Origin: CBDFKY01 sp965248995 | GTDB taxonomy: Bacteria > Pseudomonadota > Alphaproteobacteria > Rickettsiales > UBA998 | Direction of reading: 5' to 3' | Length of the DNA: 64,000 nucleotides | NCBI GenBank assembly: GCA_965248995.1 | Contig: CBDFKY010000005.1 | Location: 1-64,000, forward strand | Shown: piece by piece, positions 52,275 to 60,952 of the stretch | Numbering within the stretch: the stretch's first letter is position 1 | How the letters are laid out: every line of letters begins with the position of its first letter | The notes under the pieces: model-generated | What the model was told of the DNA's origin: nothing | Seen by the model: only the letters and a program-made list of their open reading frames with translations | The model's database searches: none | Position numbers and translations under genes: made by a program

Positions 52275-53613
52275 ATGACTTGCTATACGGATTTTTCCCG
52301 GTTCTGAGCATCAGGCGGATCGGAACCCCTTGCAGCCCGAACACTTCACGCATCTGGTTGGTAAGGTAGCGGAGATAAGAATCCGGAACTTCCTTATTCT
52401 TATTGGCAAAAATAACGAACGTGGGCGGGCGGGTTTTCGTCTGCGTCATATAGCGGAACTTCAGCCGTCTTCCTCCTACCAGCGGAGGGGAATGCTGCTC
52501 CATCAACTGATAAAGCCATTCATTGAGGCGGCTGGTGGAGATACGCGTATTCCAGATGCGATGCGTTTCCATGACGGCTTCCATCAGCGCATCAAGCCCC
52601 TCCCCTTTCACGGCGATCATCGGAACGACGGAAATACCCCGCATCTGCGGCACCACGTCCTCGATGCGGTGGCGCAGCGCTTTTACATACGCATCATTGA
52701 CGGGTATCTGGTCGGCCTTGTTCAGGGCGATAACGCAGGCGCGCCCTTCCCGTTCGATCAGTCCGGCGATCACGTTATCCTGTTTTTCGAGCGGCATGGT
52801 CGCGTCGATCATCAACACGGCCACTTCGGCATATTTCAGGGCGTTAAGAGTAGAGCCGACCGAGAGCTCCTCCAGACTTTCTTCAATCTTGGATTTACGG
52901 CGGAGTCCTGCCGTATCCACCAGCGTAAACGCATGACCCTGCCAGGTGATGTCCACCGAAACCGCATCTCTCGTCATTCCCGCTTCCGGACCTGCCAGTA
53001 CGCGCTCTTCCCCGATCAGATGATTGACGAGGGTGGACTTTCCCACGTTCGGACGCCCGACGATGGCTATCAGCACGGGCTTTTGTTCAGTCGTTTGTTC
53101 TTCTGTGTGCGTCTCTTTTTTCTCATAGACCACAAGCGCTTCATAAAGCGCCGCCATACCCGTGCCATGCTCGGCGGAAACAGGAACGGGATCTCCGAGT
53201 GCCAGGCGGTAGGCATCCATGATGTTATCCCTGACCATTTCCAGAGACTCCGTTTTATTGGCGATCAGCAGCATGGGTATGCCGGCCTGCCGGATCTGCC
53301 GTGCCAGATGTTCGTCCTCGACGGTGATGCCGACGCGCGCGTCAAATAAGAACAACGCCACGTCCGCTTCGGCAAGCGCGGACAGACTCTGCGCGCTCAT
53401 TCGCCCCGGCAATGAATCGTTGCCGATATCTTCCAGGCCCGGCGTATCGACGATTTCGAATTCCAGCCCGCCGATTGAAGCCCGCCCATATTTCCGATCC
53501 CGCGTTACGCCGGGTTCATCATGAACGATGGCCTCCCGTTTGCCGACCAGGCGGTTATACAAAGTGGATTTACCGACGTTCGGCCTCCCGAGAATCGCGG
53601 CGCGGAACGTCAT
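52273..53613 (-). CDS. der: Ribosome-biogenesis GTPase Der (EngA)
   Basis: The 446-aa protein has the tandem-GTPase layout unique to Der. Domain 1 carries GRPNVGKSTLYNRLVGK, DTPGLED and NKTE; domain 2 carries GRPNVGKSTLVNHLIGE, DTAGLRRKSKIEE and ALNKADQIP. A KH-like C-terminal domain follows (RLKFRYMTQTKTRPPTFVIF). Der acts in 50S maturation. Its ATG overlaps the bamB stop by one base, so it closes the guaA-yfgM-like-bamB-der operon. Confidence 0.97.
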   Translation of the reverse strand: MTFRAAILGRPNVGKSTLYNRLVGKREAIVHDEPGVTRDRKYGRASIGGLEFEIVDTPGLEDIGNDSLPGRMSAQSLSALAEADVALFLFDARVGITVEDEHLARQIRQAGIPMLLIANKTESLEMVRDNIMDAYRLALGDPVPVSAEHGTGMAALYEALVVYEKKETHTEEQTTEQKPVLIAIVGRPNVGKSTLVNHLIGEERVLAGPEAGMTRDAVSVDITWQGHAFTLVDTAGLRRKSKIEESLEELSVGSTLNALKYAEVAVLMIDATMPLEKQDNVIAGLIEREGRACVIALNKADQIPVNDAYVKALRHRIEDVVPQMRGISVVPMIAVKGEGLDALMEAVMETHRIWNTRISTSRLNEWLYQLMEQHSPPLVGGRRLKFRYMTQTKTRPPTFVIFANKNKEVPDSYLRYLTNQMREVFGLQGVPIRLMLRTGKNPYSKS

Positions 53614-54983
53614 TAATCCACCTGATACAGTGTTGCATCACGACTGAGCAGATAAGCGGATTTTCCGGCGAAAACAGGCGAAGAGATGAGCGTGTCGACC
53701 AAAGGGGTGCGGCGGATGACATCGCCGGTGAGAGGGCTGAACTGATAAAGCGTTCCTGCATTATCAAACGCGACCAGGGTCTCGTTCAACAGGAAAGGCC
53801 CGTAGTAATGAGTGGCGGAAACTTTCTTCTTTTCCGCGGAAAGAGGTTTGCTCCATCCGATTTCTCCACGATCCGCCGTAATGGCGGTGATATTTCCTTC
53901 CTCAGTAATCAGGAACAGGAGGGAGGTATCCAGCCAGGGGCTATGCGTGGTGCCTACCGGCAACTCCCACAGTCGCAGGCCCGTATTGACATCGTCCGCC
54001 AGTATCAGATCGCTCGATGCCGCCGCGACGACCATCTTTCCATCACTGACGGGATTGGCGTCCACGCCCGCGAACAAACCCGCCGCCAGCGTCCGGCGCG
54101 GTCGCACCAGCGTATCGCCCCACACCACTTCCCCGGAAGCGAGGCGCAGGCGGAACAATTCTCCGGAAGGGTAAGCGACGAGGACGCCGTCATCCCCCGC
54201 CAGAACCGGCGAAGCGCCTCCGAAAAGATTGGTGGATTCCCCGACACCCCGGTGCTGCCAGAGCAACGTCCCTTTTTCCGTTTCATAAGCCAGCAAGTGG
54301 CTTTCCGCAGTACTCACCAGTACCGTATCATCATGCACGCGTAGCGATGAACGGACAGGTTCCGCCAGATCGCGCCGCCAGCGCGCCGCGCCCGTCTTGG
54401 CGTCCAGTGCGACCAGCGTTCCATGACCGTTTACCGCGTATAACGTCCCTTTGGAATACGCCAGTCCTCCTGCGAGCAACCCTGAATTACTGTAGACTTC
54501 CCTGCTTTTCCAAAACACCGTGGAGATATCTCGCCTGTCATGAGCCGAAATGACACCGCGACCATCCATCGCGAAAACCCGTTCTTTCGTGATGATGGGA
54601 GAAGGGGCGATCGCCAGTGGGTTCCAGTCATATCCGTTGCCGACATCGGCATGGTTGACCACTTCCTTAAGAAGGCTTCCTTTAAGATGCCCTCTGACCT
54701 GGTCCGCTCCCCCGCCTTCCTGCGTCCATTCCTCTATGGCCGCGGGAGTGGATAAGGTGATCCCTTTCATCACTTCCGGATTAGCCTCCGGCGTATCCGT
54801 TTCATGAATGATCTGCAAACGTGCCGGGTCTTTGGCTTTCATCGCATCTTCTCTGGATTCTTCGGAGGATGTTTCATTTCCTCCTATCCATGAAGGGGTA
54901 TTACGGGATATCCAGGAACATCCGCTCAACAGAGTAATGGTTACCAGAACACTCATCAGAGATGTAGCACGAAAATAACGCAT
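53613..54983 (-). CDS. bamB: Outer-membrane assembly lipoprotein BamB (PQQ-like beta-propeller)
   Basis: The 456-aa protein has a lipoprotein signal with lipobox LLSGC (Cys22). Repeated beta-propeller blades follow: VFAMDGRGVISAHDRRDIST, LYAVNGHGTLVALDAKTGAA, LLAYETEKGTLLWQHRGVGE, and ADRGEIGWSKPLSAEKK. BamB scaffolds the BAM complex that inserts outer-membrane proteins. The YfgM-like gene directly upstream and der downstream reproduce the E. coli yfgM-bamB-der order, which supports the name strongly. Length is greater than E. coli BamB (392 aa), mainly at the N-terminus. Confidence 0.93.
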   Translation of the reverse strand: MRYFRATSLMSVLVTITLLSGCSWISRNTPSWIGGNETSSEESREDAMKAKDPARLQIIHETDTPEANPEVMKGITLSTPAAIEEWTQEGGGADQVRGHLKGSLLKEVVNHADVGNGYDWNPLAIAPSPIITKERVFAMDGRGVISAHDRRDISTVFWKSREVYSNSGLLAGGLAYSKGTLYAVNGHGTLVALDAKTGAARWRRDLAEPVRSSLRVHDDTVLVSTAESHLLAYETEKGTLLWQHRGVGESTNLFGGASPVLAGDDGVLVAYPSGELFRLRLASGEVVWGDTLVRPRRTLAAGLFAGVDANPVSDGKMVVAAASSDLILADDVNTGLRLWELPVGTTHSPWLDTSLLFLITEEGNITAITADRGEIGWSKPLSAEKKKVSATHYYGPFLLNETLVAFDNAGTLYQFSPLTGDVIRRTPLVDTLISSPVFAGKSAYLLSRDATLYQVD

Positions 54984-54984
54984 A

Positions 54985-55677
54985 TTACTGTTTATCCTTT
55001 ACCGGAAGCCCGGAACCGGAGAGGGATATATTTGCGGACGGTAAATTTTCCGATGGCGCACGGAAGCCTTTCAGCGTCGTTGACAAAATCAGGGTGGCGC
55101 GCTCTCTCATCGTGGCGGGCGTCGCGTTGTTATCGGCGATTTCGCGATAAATCCTGGCCGATTCTTCCGTTTTGCCTTCCCGCATGTCTGCAACGGCCAG
55201 CCTTTCCATATTGGTGAGACGGTAGGTATTATCCTTCTCCTCAGTTCCCGGAACGTAGAGCGTCAGCCAGTCATGATAAGGTTTGAGATCTTCTCTTCCC
55301 TCCGTTTCCTTCAGCAAGGACTGAACCATGGCGGAGACTTCTTCCTTTTTGCCTCCCTGATATTTCAGCTTTACCAGCCACATTCTGGCAAGCATCGCCA
55401 GCTTCGCATCGCTGCCTGAAGCCAGACGTTCGAACGATTCCCTGGCCTCGTAGGCTTTTCCGTCTTCCACCTGTTTGACCGCATGGTAGAAACGCCGCGT
55501 GCCTTCCGCATATCCCGCCTGTACATGGGTCTGCCACCATACATACGCCAGCGTCGCCAGAATGATCGCGGCGGAAGTGGCGCCGATATAGCGTCCGAAA
55601 TGCACAAGAAAATGCTGCAGCCTTTCCTGGTTCACCGCTTCGTTGATCTCGCGTATCAGACCGTCCTGCTCGTTCAT
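54985..55677 (-). CDS. YfgM-like membrane-anchored TPR protein (ancillary SecYEG/foldase factor)
   Basis: From the ATG at 55677 (MNEQDGLIREINEAVNQERL) the 230-aa protein has one membrane helix (YIGATSAAIILATLAYVWWQ, about 28-47) followed by TPR-like helices (GKAYEARESFERLASGSDAK; AVADMREGKTEESARIYREI). E. coli YfgM has this topology, lies just before bamB, and associates with the translocon and periplasmic chaperones. A start at 55755 would add 26 residues inside guaA and was rejected. The chosen start overlaps the guaA stop region, implying coupling. Confidence 0.85.
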   Translation of the reverse strand: MNEQDGLIREINEAVNQERLQHFLVHFGRYIGATSAAIILATLAYVWWQTHVQAGYAEGTRRFYHAVKQVEDGKAYEARESFERLASGSDAKLAMLARMWLVKLKYQGGKKEEVSAMVQSLLKETEGREDLKPYHDWLTLYVPGTEEKDNTYRLTNMERLAVADMREGKTEESARIYREIADNNATPATMRERATLILSTTLKGFRAPSENLPSANISLSGSGLPVKDKQ

Positions 55678-55681
55678 CTTC

Positions 55682-57232
55682 TCACTCCCACTCAATCGTT
55701 CCCGGAGGTTTGCTGGTGATGTCGTACACGACACGGTTGATGCCTTCAACCTCATTAATGATCCGGCTCGCCACGCCGCCTAAAAATGCATGGCTGAAAT
55801 GATAATAATCCGCCGTCATTCCGTCCGTCGAAGTGACCGCCCGCAGGCCGCATACGTAATCATAGGTCCGGTTGTCGCCCATTACTCCCACGGTACGTAC
55901 CGGCAGCAGCACCGCGAACGCCTGCCAGATTTCATTATACAGGCCCGCGGCACGGATTTCTTCGATATAAATCGCGTCGGCTTCCTGAAGGAGAGCCACT
56001 TTTTCGCGGGTCACCTCTCCGGGAATACGTATCGCCAGACCGGGGCCGGGAAAAGGATGGCGGGCGATCATCTCTTTCGGCAATCCCAGTTCCAGGCCGA
56101 GGGCGCGGACTTCGTCCTTGAACAGTTCGCGCAGCGGCTCGACCAGTTTCATCCGCATCCTCTCCGGTAATCCGCCGACGTTATGGTGCGATTTAATGGT
56201 GGCGCTCGGCCCGCCGCTGAAGGAAACGGATTCGATCACATCGGGATACAGCGTCCCTTGCGCCAGAAAATCGGCTCCGCCTGATTTCAGAGCTTCCGCT
56301 TCGAACAGCTCGATGAACGTTGCACCGATAACCTTTCGCTTGGTTTCCGGATCACTTACCCCTTTCAGCCGGTCAAAATATAAATCCGCCGCCGAAACCG
56401 TGATGAAATGCTCGCCCAGACGGCCAGCCAGCATCATCTGCACATCGGCCACTTCGTTGCGACGAAGCAGGCCGGTATCCACGAAAATACAGGTGAGCTG
56501 CTCCCCTATCGCCTCGTGCAGCAAAGCCGCCGCTACGGAAGAATCCACCCCGCCGCTGACCGCGGCGATGACCTTTCCTTTGCCTACTTGATGTCTGATC
56601 GCTTCCAGGCTGCGGGATTTGAAGGAAGACATTTTCCATTCCGGTAAGCATCCGCAGATATTTACCGCGAACGCTTTGAGCAGCTCACTCCCTTCGGGCG
56701 TATGGATGACTTCCGGGTGAAACTGCAGGCCGTAGCGTTTATTGGTATCGTCCGCCACGGCGGTATAATGTGAGGATGGCGTACTGGCGGTGGCCAAAAA
56801 ACCGTCCGGCAGTATGGATACCTTGTCTCCATGGCTCATCCAGACTTGAGGATTGTCACCTTTTTTCCAGATCCCTTTAAACAAATCACACTCCGCCGTG
56901 ATCGTAATATGCGCCCTGCCGAACTCTTTCTGCTGTGCCTTGACGACATCGCCCCCCAGTGCCTGACATAATAGCTGCATACCGTAGCAGATGCCGAGCA
57001 ACGGCACTCCGCTCTCAATTATTTTTTCATCCAGGTCAGGGGAAAATGCTTCATTTACGGAAGCCGGGCCACCTGAGAGGATAATCCCCGCAGGCCTGAT
57101 ACGAAGCAGGGCGGATACCGCTTCATTAAATGGTACGATTTCGCTGTAGACCCCGTTATCACGGATCCGCCTCGCGATAAGCTGGGTTACCTGGGAGCCG
57201 TAATCGATAATCAGAATAGTGTTGCTTGTCAT
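55682..57232 (-). CDS. guaA: GMP synthase (glutamine-hydrolysing)
   Basis: GuaA aminates XMP to GMP. From the ATG at 57232 (MTSNTILIIDYGSQVTQL) the 516-aa protein has the class I glutamine amidotransferase domain (catalytic Cys in GICYGMQLLCQALGG, His/Glu in LQFHPEVIHT), the ATP pyrophosphatase domain (VIAAVSGGVDSSVAAALLHE), and the C-terminal dimerisation domain ending SKPPGTIEWE. An ATG at 57274 would add 14 residues and was not chosen. It is first in the guaA-yfgM-like-bamB-der operon. Confidence 0.97.
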   Translation of the reverse strand: MTSNTILIIDYGSQVTQLIARRIRDNGVYSEIVPFNEAVSALLRIRPAGIILSGGPASVNEAFSPDLDEKIIESGVPLLGICYGMQLLCQALGGDVVKAQQKEFGRAHITITAECDLFKGIWKKGDNPQVWMSHGDKVSILPDGFLATASTPSSHYTAVADDTNKRYGLQFHPEVIHTPEGSELLKAFAVNICGCLPEWKMSSFKSRSLEAIRHQVGKGKVIAAVSGGVDSSVAAALLHEAIGEQLTCIFVDTGLLRRNEVADVQMMLAGRLGEHFITVSAADLYFDRLKGVSDPETKRKVIGATFIELFEAEALKSGGADFLAQGTLYPDVIESVSFSGGPSATIKSHHNVGGLPERMRMKLVEPLRELFKDEVRALGLELGLPKEMIARHPFPGPGLAIRIPGEVTREKVALLQEADAIYIEEIRAAGLYNEIWQAFAVLLPVRTVGVMGDNRTYDYVCGLRAVTSTDGMTADYYHFSHAFLGGVASRIINEVEGINRVVYDITSKPPGTIEWE

Positions 57233-57274
57233 ACGGAGGGTTCTAACGGAACGGTCGCGTATTGACAAGCACAC

Positions 57275-57305
57275 AAAAAAACGGAGCCGGTTTAATGGCT
57301 CCGTT
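57275..57305 (-). terminator. Intrinsic terminator of the phasin gene
   Basis: On the minus strand AACGGAGCC (57305-57297), an 8-base loop and GGCTCCGTT (57288-57280) form a stem followed by a T-run (57280-57275). It lies 24 bases beyond the phasin stop and before the guaA start, separating the two transcripts. Confidence 0.85.
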
Positions 57306-57329
57306 TCCTGATTTTGCCGGCTAAATAAC

Positions 57330-57875
57330 TTAAGCGGCTTTCTTGATCAGTTTAGAACTTTCTTCCAGTGCTTCTGCGGTACGCTTGTTGATCAGGTCAA
57401 ACGCTTCGAACGTAGATTTAGAGATCATTTCAGAAATTTCACGTACCGAGTTGACGGATGAGCTAAACGCATCCTTAGCGGCTTCGGAGGACTTCTTGGA
57501 ATTAGCTTCCGGCGATGTGCTGCTCATCATCTCGCGTGAAATGGAGAGACATTTTTCAACATTGCTCTGAAGCACTTCGGCAGCCCGTTTGTTAATGGCC
57601 TGTACGCCTTCCAGGATAACCTGATTGGCAGCGGAACATGCTTCCATGTTGCGGCGAGCGAGGTTGAACAGATCATTGAAATCCACCGAAGGAATACCGG
57701 CATTACCGAAACTGCCGAAAGATTTGAAAAAATCCTTCGCCTGGTTCGTGAAATCGCGTGTCTGCTCCTGGGCCTTGTTGGTGAAATCACGCGCCTGCTC
57801 CTGAGCTTTGTTCGTGAAGTCCTGCGCTTTGTTCGTAAAATCTTTTGCCTTGTTTGCTGTATAGTTCGTATCCAT
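57330..57875 (-). CDS. Phasin-family protein with N-terminal DFTNKAQE repeats
   Basis: Phasins coat polyhydroxyalkanoate granules. The 181-aa protein (ATG at 57875, MDTNYTANK) has the phasin_2-like helical core: NDLFNLARRNMEACSAANQV, LEGVQAINKRAAEVLQSNVE and FEAFDLINKRTAEALEESSK. Its first about 45 residues are an imperfect amphipathic repeat of DFTNKAQ(E), four units, which resembles LEA-like helices. A further ATG at 57920 is upstream but without conserved sequence. A good promoter precedes it and a terminator follows, so it is monocistronic and probably well expressed. No phaC or phaZ is nearby, so a PHA role is inferred only from family. Confidence 0.85.
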   Translation of the reverse strand: MDTNYTANKAKDFTNKAQDFTNKAQEQARDFTNKAQEQTRDFTNQAKDFFKSFGSFGNAGIPSVDFNDLFNLARRNMEACSAANQVILEGVQAINKRAAEVLQSNVEKCLSISREMMSSTSPEANSKKSSEAAKDAFSSSVNSVREISEMISKSTFEAFDLINKRTAEALEESSKLIKKAA

Positions 57876-57952
57876 ATGAAACTCCTTAAAGGGCTTAAAA
57901 ATTGAGATATGATATTTCACGCCGGGTAACGTACCAAGCGTTCTTGCAGCGC

Positions 57953-57981
57953 ACTATGCAACGGTTCCCGACTATTGTCAA
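57953..57981 (-). promoter_or_regulatory. Probable phasin promoter
   Basis: On the minus strand a consensus TTGACA (57981-57976), a 17-base spacer and CATAGT (57958-57953) lie about 78 bases before the phasin ATG. Confidence 0.5.
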
Positions 57982-58030
57982 GCGCCTTTGTGCACTGCAC
58001 AAAACATACCCATCGTTTTTTATTCTTTTT

Positions 58031-58855
58031 CTAAGCAAGGCTCAGTGCGGTGTTAAGAGCACCTGCACGTATCAGCGCCTCATCCATTGCAGAAGAAACA
58101 AGGGAAAATAATCTGTCATTATCAGTGAACTGTTGCAGCGCCGCCTCAGTTATTCCGCCTTTGCTGGTCACCTGCCGGCGCAGGATTTCCAGCGAATAGT
58201 CGCTGGAAGCTGCAAGCAACGTCGCCCCCTTCATCGTATGAATCACCAGCTGCTCCGCCAGGCAGGCGGAGAGCCCCCTTTCCGTTCCTGCCTTGATCAA
58301 CGCCTCCATAAATATATATATGTAAGCGGGTCCGCTTCCCGCTAATGCCGTCGTCATATCCATCTGGCTTTCATTTTCCAGCCATATCGCACTTCCAACG
58401 GATGCGAACAATCGTTCCGCCATGGCCCGTTCGGACTCGGTGACGGTATCGGTAGATACAAGAGTCGTCATACCCGCACCCACGCTCACCGGCGTGTTGG
58501 GCATGGCGCGGACGATTCTCACTTCTCCTCCAAACATATGCCGGTAGGAATCCAGTGTGATGCCCGCCGCGATACTGATATAAAAAGGAGACGTCCCGAA
58601 ACGTTCCTTCACGGAAAGACCGATCTCTTTCATTACCTGGGGCTTTACCGCCAGCAGGATGTAATCGGGAGATTCATGATATTCCTGTAGATTTTTATAC
58701 CACTTCATATCCGATCGGGCATTCCAGCCGGCATCTGGGCTGGAAGGTTTGATAATTGAAAAGGAAAATTCCCGCATCCATTCCTGGTCCAGCCAGCGCG
58801 AAAGCAACGCTTTTCCCATGGAGCCGCAGCCGATCATTAGAACTTTGCTTTTCAT
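58031..58855 (-). CDS. proC: Pyrroline-5-carboxylate reductase
   Basis: ProC performs the last step of proline synthesis, reducing pyrroline-5-carboxylate with NAD(P)H. The 274-aa protein begins VLMIGCGSMGKALLSRWL (nucleotide-binding), has YILLAVKPQVMKEIG, VRAMPNTPVSVGAGMT and the family signature ALAGSGPAYIYIFMEALIKA, and a C-terminal dimerisation part TSKGGITEAALQQF. Length is normal. It lies 15 bases downstream of a sensor kinase gene on the same strand; the two may be cotranscribed by chance. Confidence 0.95.
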   Translation of the reverse strand: MKSKVLMIGCGSMGKALLSRWLDQEWMREFSFSIIKPSSPDAGWNARSDMKWYKNLQEYHESPDYILLAVKPQVMKEIGLSVKERFGTSPFYISIAAGITLDSYRHMFGGEVRIVRAMPNTPVSVGAGMTTLVSTDTVTESERAMAERLFASVGSAIWLENESQMDMTTALAGSGPAYIYIFMEALIKAGTERGLSACLAEQLVIHTMKGATLLAASSDYSLEILRRQVTSKGGITEAALQQFTDNDRLFSLVSSAMDEALIRAGALNTALSLA

Positions 58856-58870
58856 ACAAAAGAATTTCCC

Positions 58871-59902
58871 TTAAAAAAGCGGCAGCAGGCAACCGATTTC
58901 GAATCCCTGCTCGGTGTTACCTGCCGTGCATGACCCCTTATGCAATGCAATGATCGCTTTGACCAGACTTAACCCCAGCCCGTTTCCCGACTTCTCACTA
59001 CGGGCCGTATCGGTGCGATAATAACGCTGGAACAGTTTGTCGAGATGCTCAGGCGGGACGGTGGATCCCGTATTCATCACCGAAAAATGAATGTGCTGCG
59101 GAAGTTTTTGCAAGGCGATATGAATCGCGGCATGGGGCGGCGCATATTTGATGGCGTTATCCAGAAGATTCGCAAATGCCTGAAACAGAAGATTTTTATC
59201 TCCCTGGAACAGCACGGACGCGAGGGTGACATGGATCTGCTGTTGCTGTTCCGAAGCGAGCGGTTCATACAATTCGACCACGTCGGCTATGAGCGTGTCG
59301 AGCGCGATGATTTCGGATTCCACCCGCCATTTACCCGATTCGATGTTCCCGATACGCAGCAGCGCGGCGAACGTCGCAAGGATCTTATCCGCCTCCTGCA
59401 GGAGCTTTTCCGTTTCCACATGAATGCCAAGCTGTTCGTCTTCGCCGCGGTCATGCAGCATTTCCAGCTGGTTGCGAAGGCGGGTGAGCGGGGTGCGCAG
59501 GTCATGCGCCGCATGGTCGGAAACCTGCCGGACGGTTCCCATCAGGCATTCGATCCGCTCGAAAAGCTGGTTGAGGATGGTGGCCAGTTTGCTTAAGTCG
59601 TCCCATTTGCCGGGCACGGGGATGCGGCTGGATAAATCTCCGGTCCGCATGATCTGCTCAGCGGTATCGGCGATCAGGTTGATGCGGAACACCACGCGGT
59701 CACCGATGAAGAATCCTCCCCCCGCTACCCCGACGAGCAGGGTGATGGTGGCCCATCCCAACGGATAGACCCATCCGTTTTCGGGAGCGAACATCATCAG
59801 CCGATCCATGAAATACATCAGCGTCATAACGGAAAACAGCAATATGATGGTAAAGATGAACGCCAGCGTCAGGCTCGAACTCTTGGAAAGGGCAATGCGC
59901 AT
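58871..59902 (-). CDS. Orphan sensor histidine kinase
   Basis: The 343-aa protein has two membrane helices (about 12-32 and 46-68) with a very short periplasmic loop, a HAMP-like linker (RINLIADTAEQIMRTGDLSS), a HisKA domain with His133 in VSDHAAHDLRTPLTRLRNQL, and an HATPase domain (N-box FANLLDNAIKYAPPHA; G-box SEKSGNGLGLSLVKAIIALH). The short loop suggests membrane or intramembrane sensing. No response regulator is adjacent: proC is downstream and an emrAB-like operon is divergent, 201 bases away. It could regulate that efflux pump, but this is only a guess from position. Confidence 0.92.
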   Translation of the reverse strand: MRIALSKSSSLTLAFIFTIILLFSVMTLMYFMDRLMMFAPENGWVYPLGWATITLLVGVAGGGFFIGDRVVFRINLIADTAEQIMRTGDLSSRIPVPGKWDDLSKLATILNQLFERIECLMGTVRQVSDHAAHDLRTPLTRLRNQLEMLHDRGEDEQLGIHVETEKLLQEADKILATFAALLRIGNIESGKWRVESEIIALDTLIADVVELYEPLASEQQQQIHVTLASVLFQGDKNLLFQAFANLLDNAIKYAPPHAAIHIALQKLPQHIHFSVMNTGSTVPPEHLDKLFQRYYRTDTARSEKSGNGLGLSLVKAIIALHKGSCTAGNTEQGFEIGCLLPLF

Positions 59903-60103
59903 GATGTGTCCGCAGCGGTGTGTTTTGACGGAATTTTCAGGAAAAGAGCGGCAACGGCGAAGTTTTTAGTACCAATTCGTATAATAAATGATATGGATAA
60001 AATTCCGGTGAGTATCACCACTGATCTTAGACGAAACAATACCCTATAGAATTTACTTAGGAAATGCAATATGGCAGGCACATAGTGCAGACGGGGATGA
60101 GGG

Positions 60104-60952
60104 ATGAAGAAAAAATATGTTATCATTATCGGCCTGCTGACGGCAGCGGGGCTCGCCGTTTTTATCAGCCGGGCGGCGATGCGCGGTAAGGAATCGACTG
60201 ACGACGCCGCCATCGAAGCGCACGTGATCCCCATCGCGCCGAAAGTACCGGGATATATTACGGCACTTCACGTAAAGGATAACCAACATGTACGACAGGG
60301 CGATGTTCTGGTAGAGATCGACCCGCGGGATTATCAATTGCGGCTGGATGCGCAAAAAGCGTTGCTTGTCTCCGCTGAGGTCACCGCAAACAACGCATCC
60401 GTCAATGCGAAGCGTCAAAAAAATGTCGGTCGGGTGGTGGGGAGCCAGCGGGAAATCGACGATGCGGTGGCCACGGAAAAAAGTGGTGTGGCACAGGTGG
60501 AGAATGCGAAAGCGCAGGTGTCGTTCGCCGAGAAGGAGTTGAGCGACAGCGCCATTCGCGCTCCGGAAGACGGCGTCGTCACCATGCGTACCGCGGAACA
60601 GGGGGCGTATGCGACCCCGGGCCAGCAGCTTTTCACCATCGTAGGAGACAAACGCTGGGTCGTCGCCAATTTCAAGGAAGTGCAGATTACGGAAATGAGG
60701 CCGGGCCAGAAGGCGACCATCACGGTGGACGCCTATCCTGACCTGAAACTGGAAGGCGTGGTGGATAGTATCCAGAACGGGACCGGTTCCCGCTTTTCCG
60801 CGTTTCCGGCGGAAAACGCCACGGGGAATTTCGTCAAGATCGTCCAGCGCGTCCCCGTCAAGATCACGTTCGACACCGCCATTCCGGAAGGCGTGGTGCT
60901 AGGGGCCGGGCTTTCCGTGGAACCGACCGTTTATACGGCTGCTCATGAATGA
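60104..60952 (+). CDS. EmrA-like membrane fusion protein (HlyD family)
   Basis: The 282-aa periplasmic adaptor has one N-terminal membrane anchor (KYVIIIGLLTAAGLAVFISR), a lipoyl-like half HVIPIAPKVPGYITALHVKD and its partner SAIRAPEDGVVTMRTAEQGA, and a beta-barrel part (RPGQKATITVDAYPDLKLEG). The coiled-coil hairpin between the lipoyl halves is short (about 85-150), so the protein is smaller than E. coli EmrA (390 aa). It pairs with the MFS transporter gene that overlaps its end by 8 bases. An RBS-like GGGATGAGGG precedes the ATG. In the 201 bases upstream a TATAAT occurs, but without a good -35. Confidence 0.9.
   Translation: MKKKYVIIIGLLTAAGLAVFISRAAMRGKESTDDAAIEAHVIPIAPKVPGYITALHVKDNQHVRQGDVLVEIDPRDYQLRLDAQKALLVSAEVTANNASVNAKRQKNVGRVVGSQREIDDAVATEKSGVAQVENAKAQVSFAEKELSDSAIRAPEDGVVTMRTAEQGAYATPGQQLFTIVGDKRWVVANFKEVQITEMRPGQKATITVDAYPDLKLEGVVDSIQNGTGSRFSAFPAENATGNFVKIVQRVPVKITFDTAIPEGVVLGAGLSVEPTVYTAAHE

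Noticed and set aside
59980..60000. TATAAT near 59981 as the emrA-like promoter
   Set aside because: The -10 is good, but there is no -35-like hexamer at the right distance.
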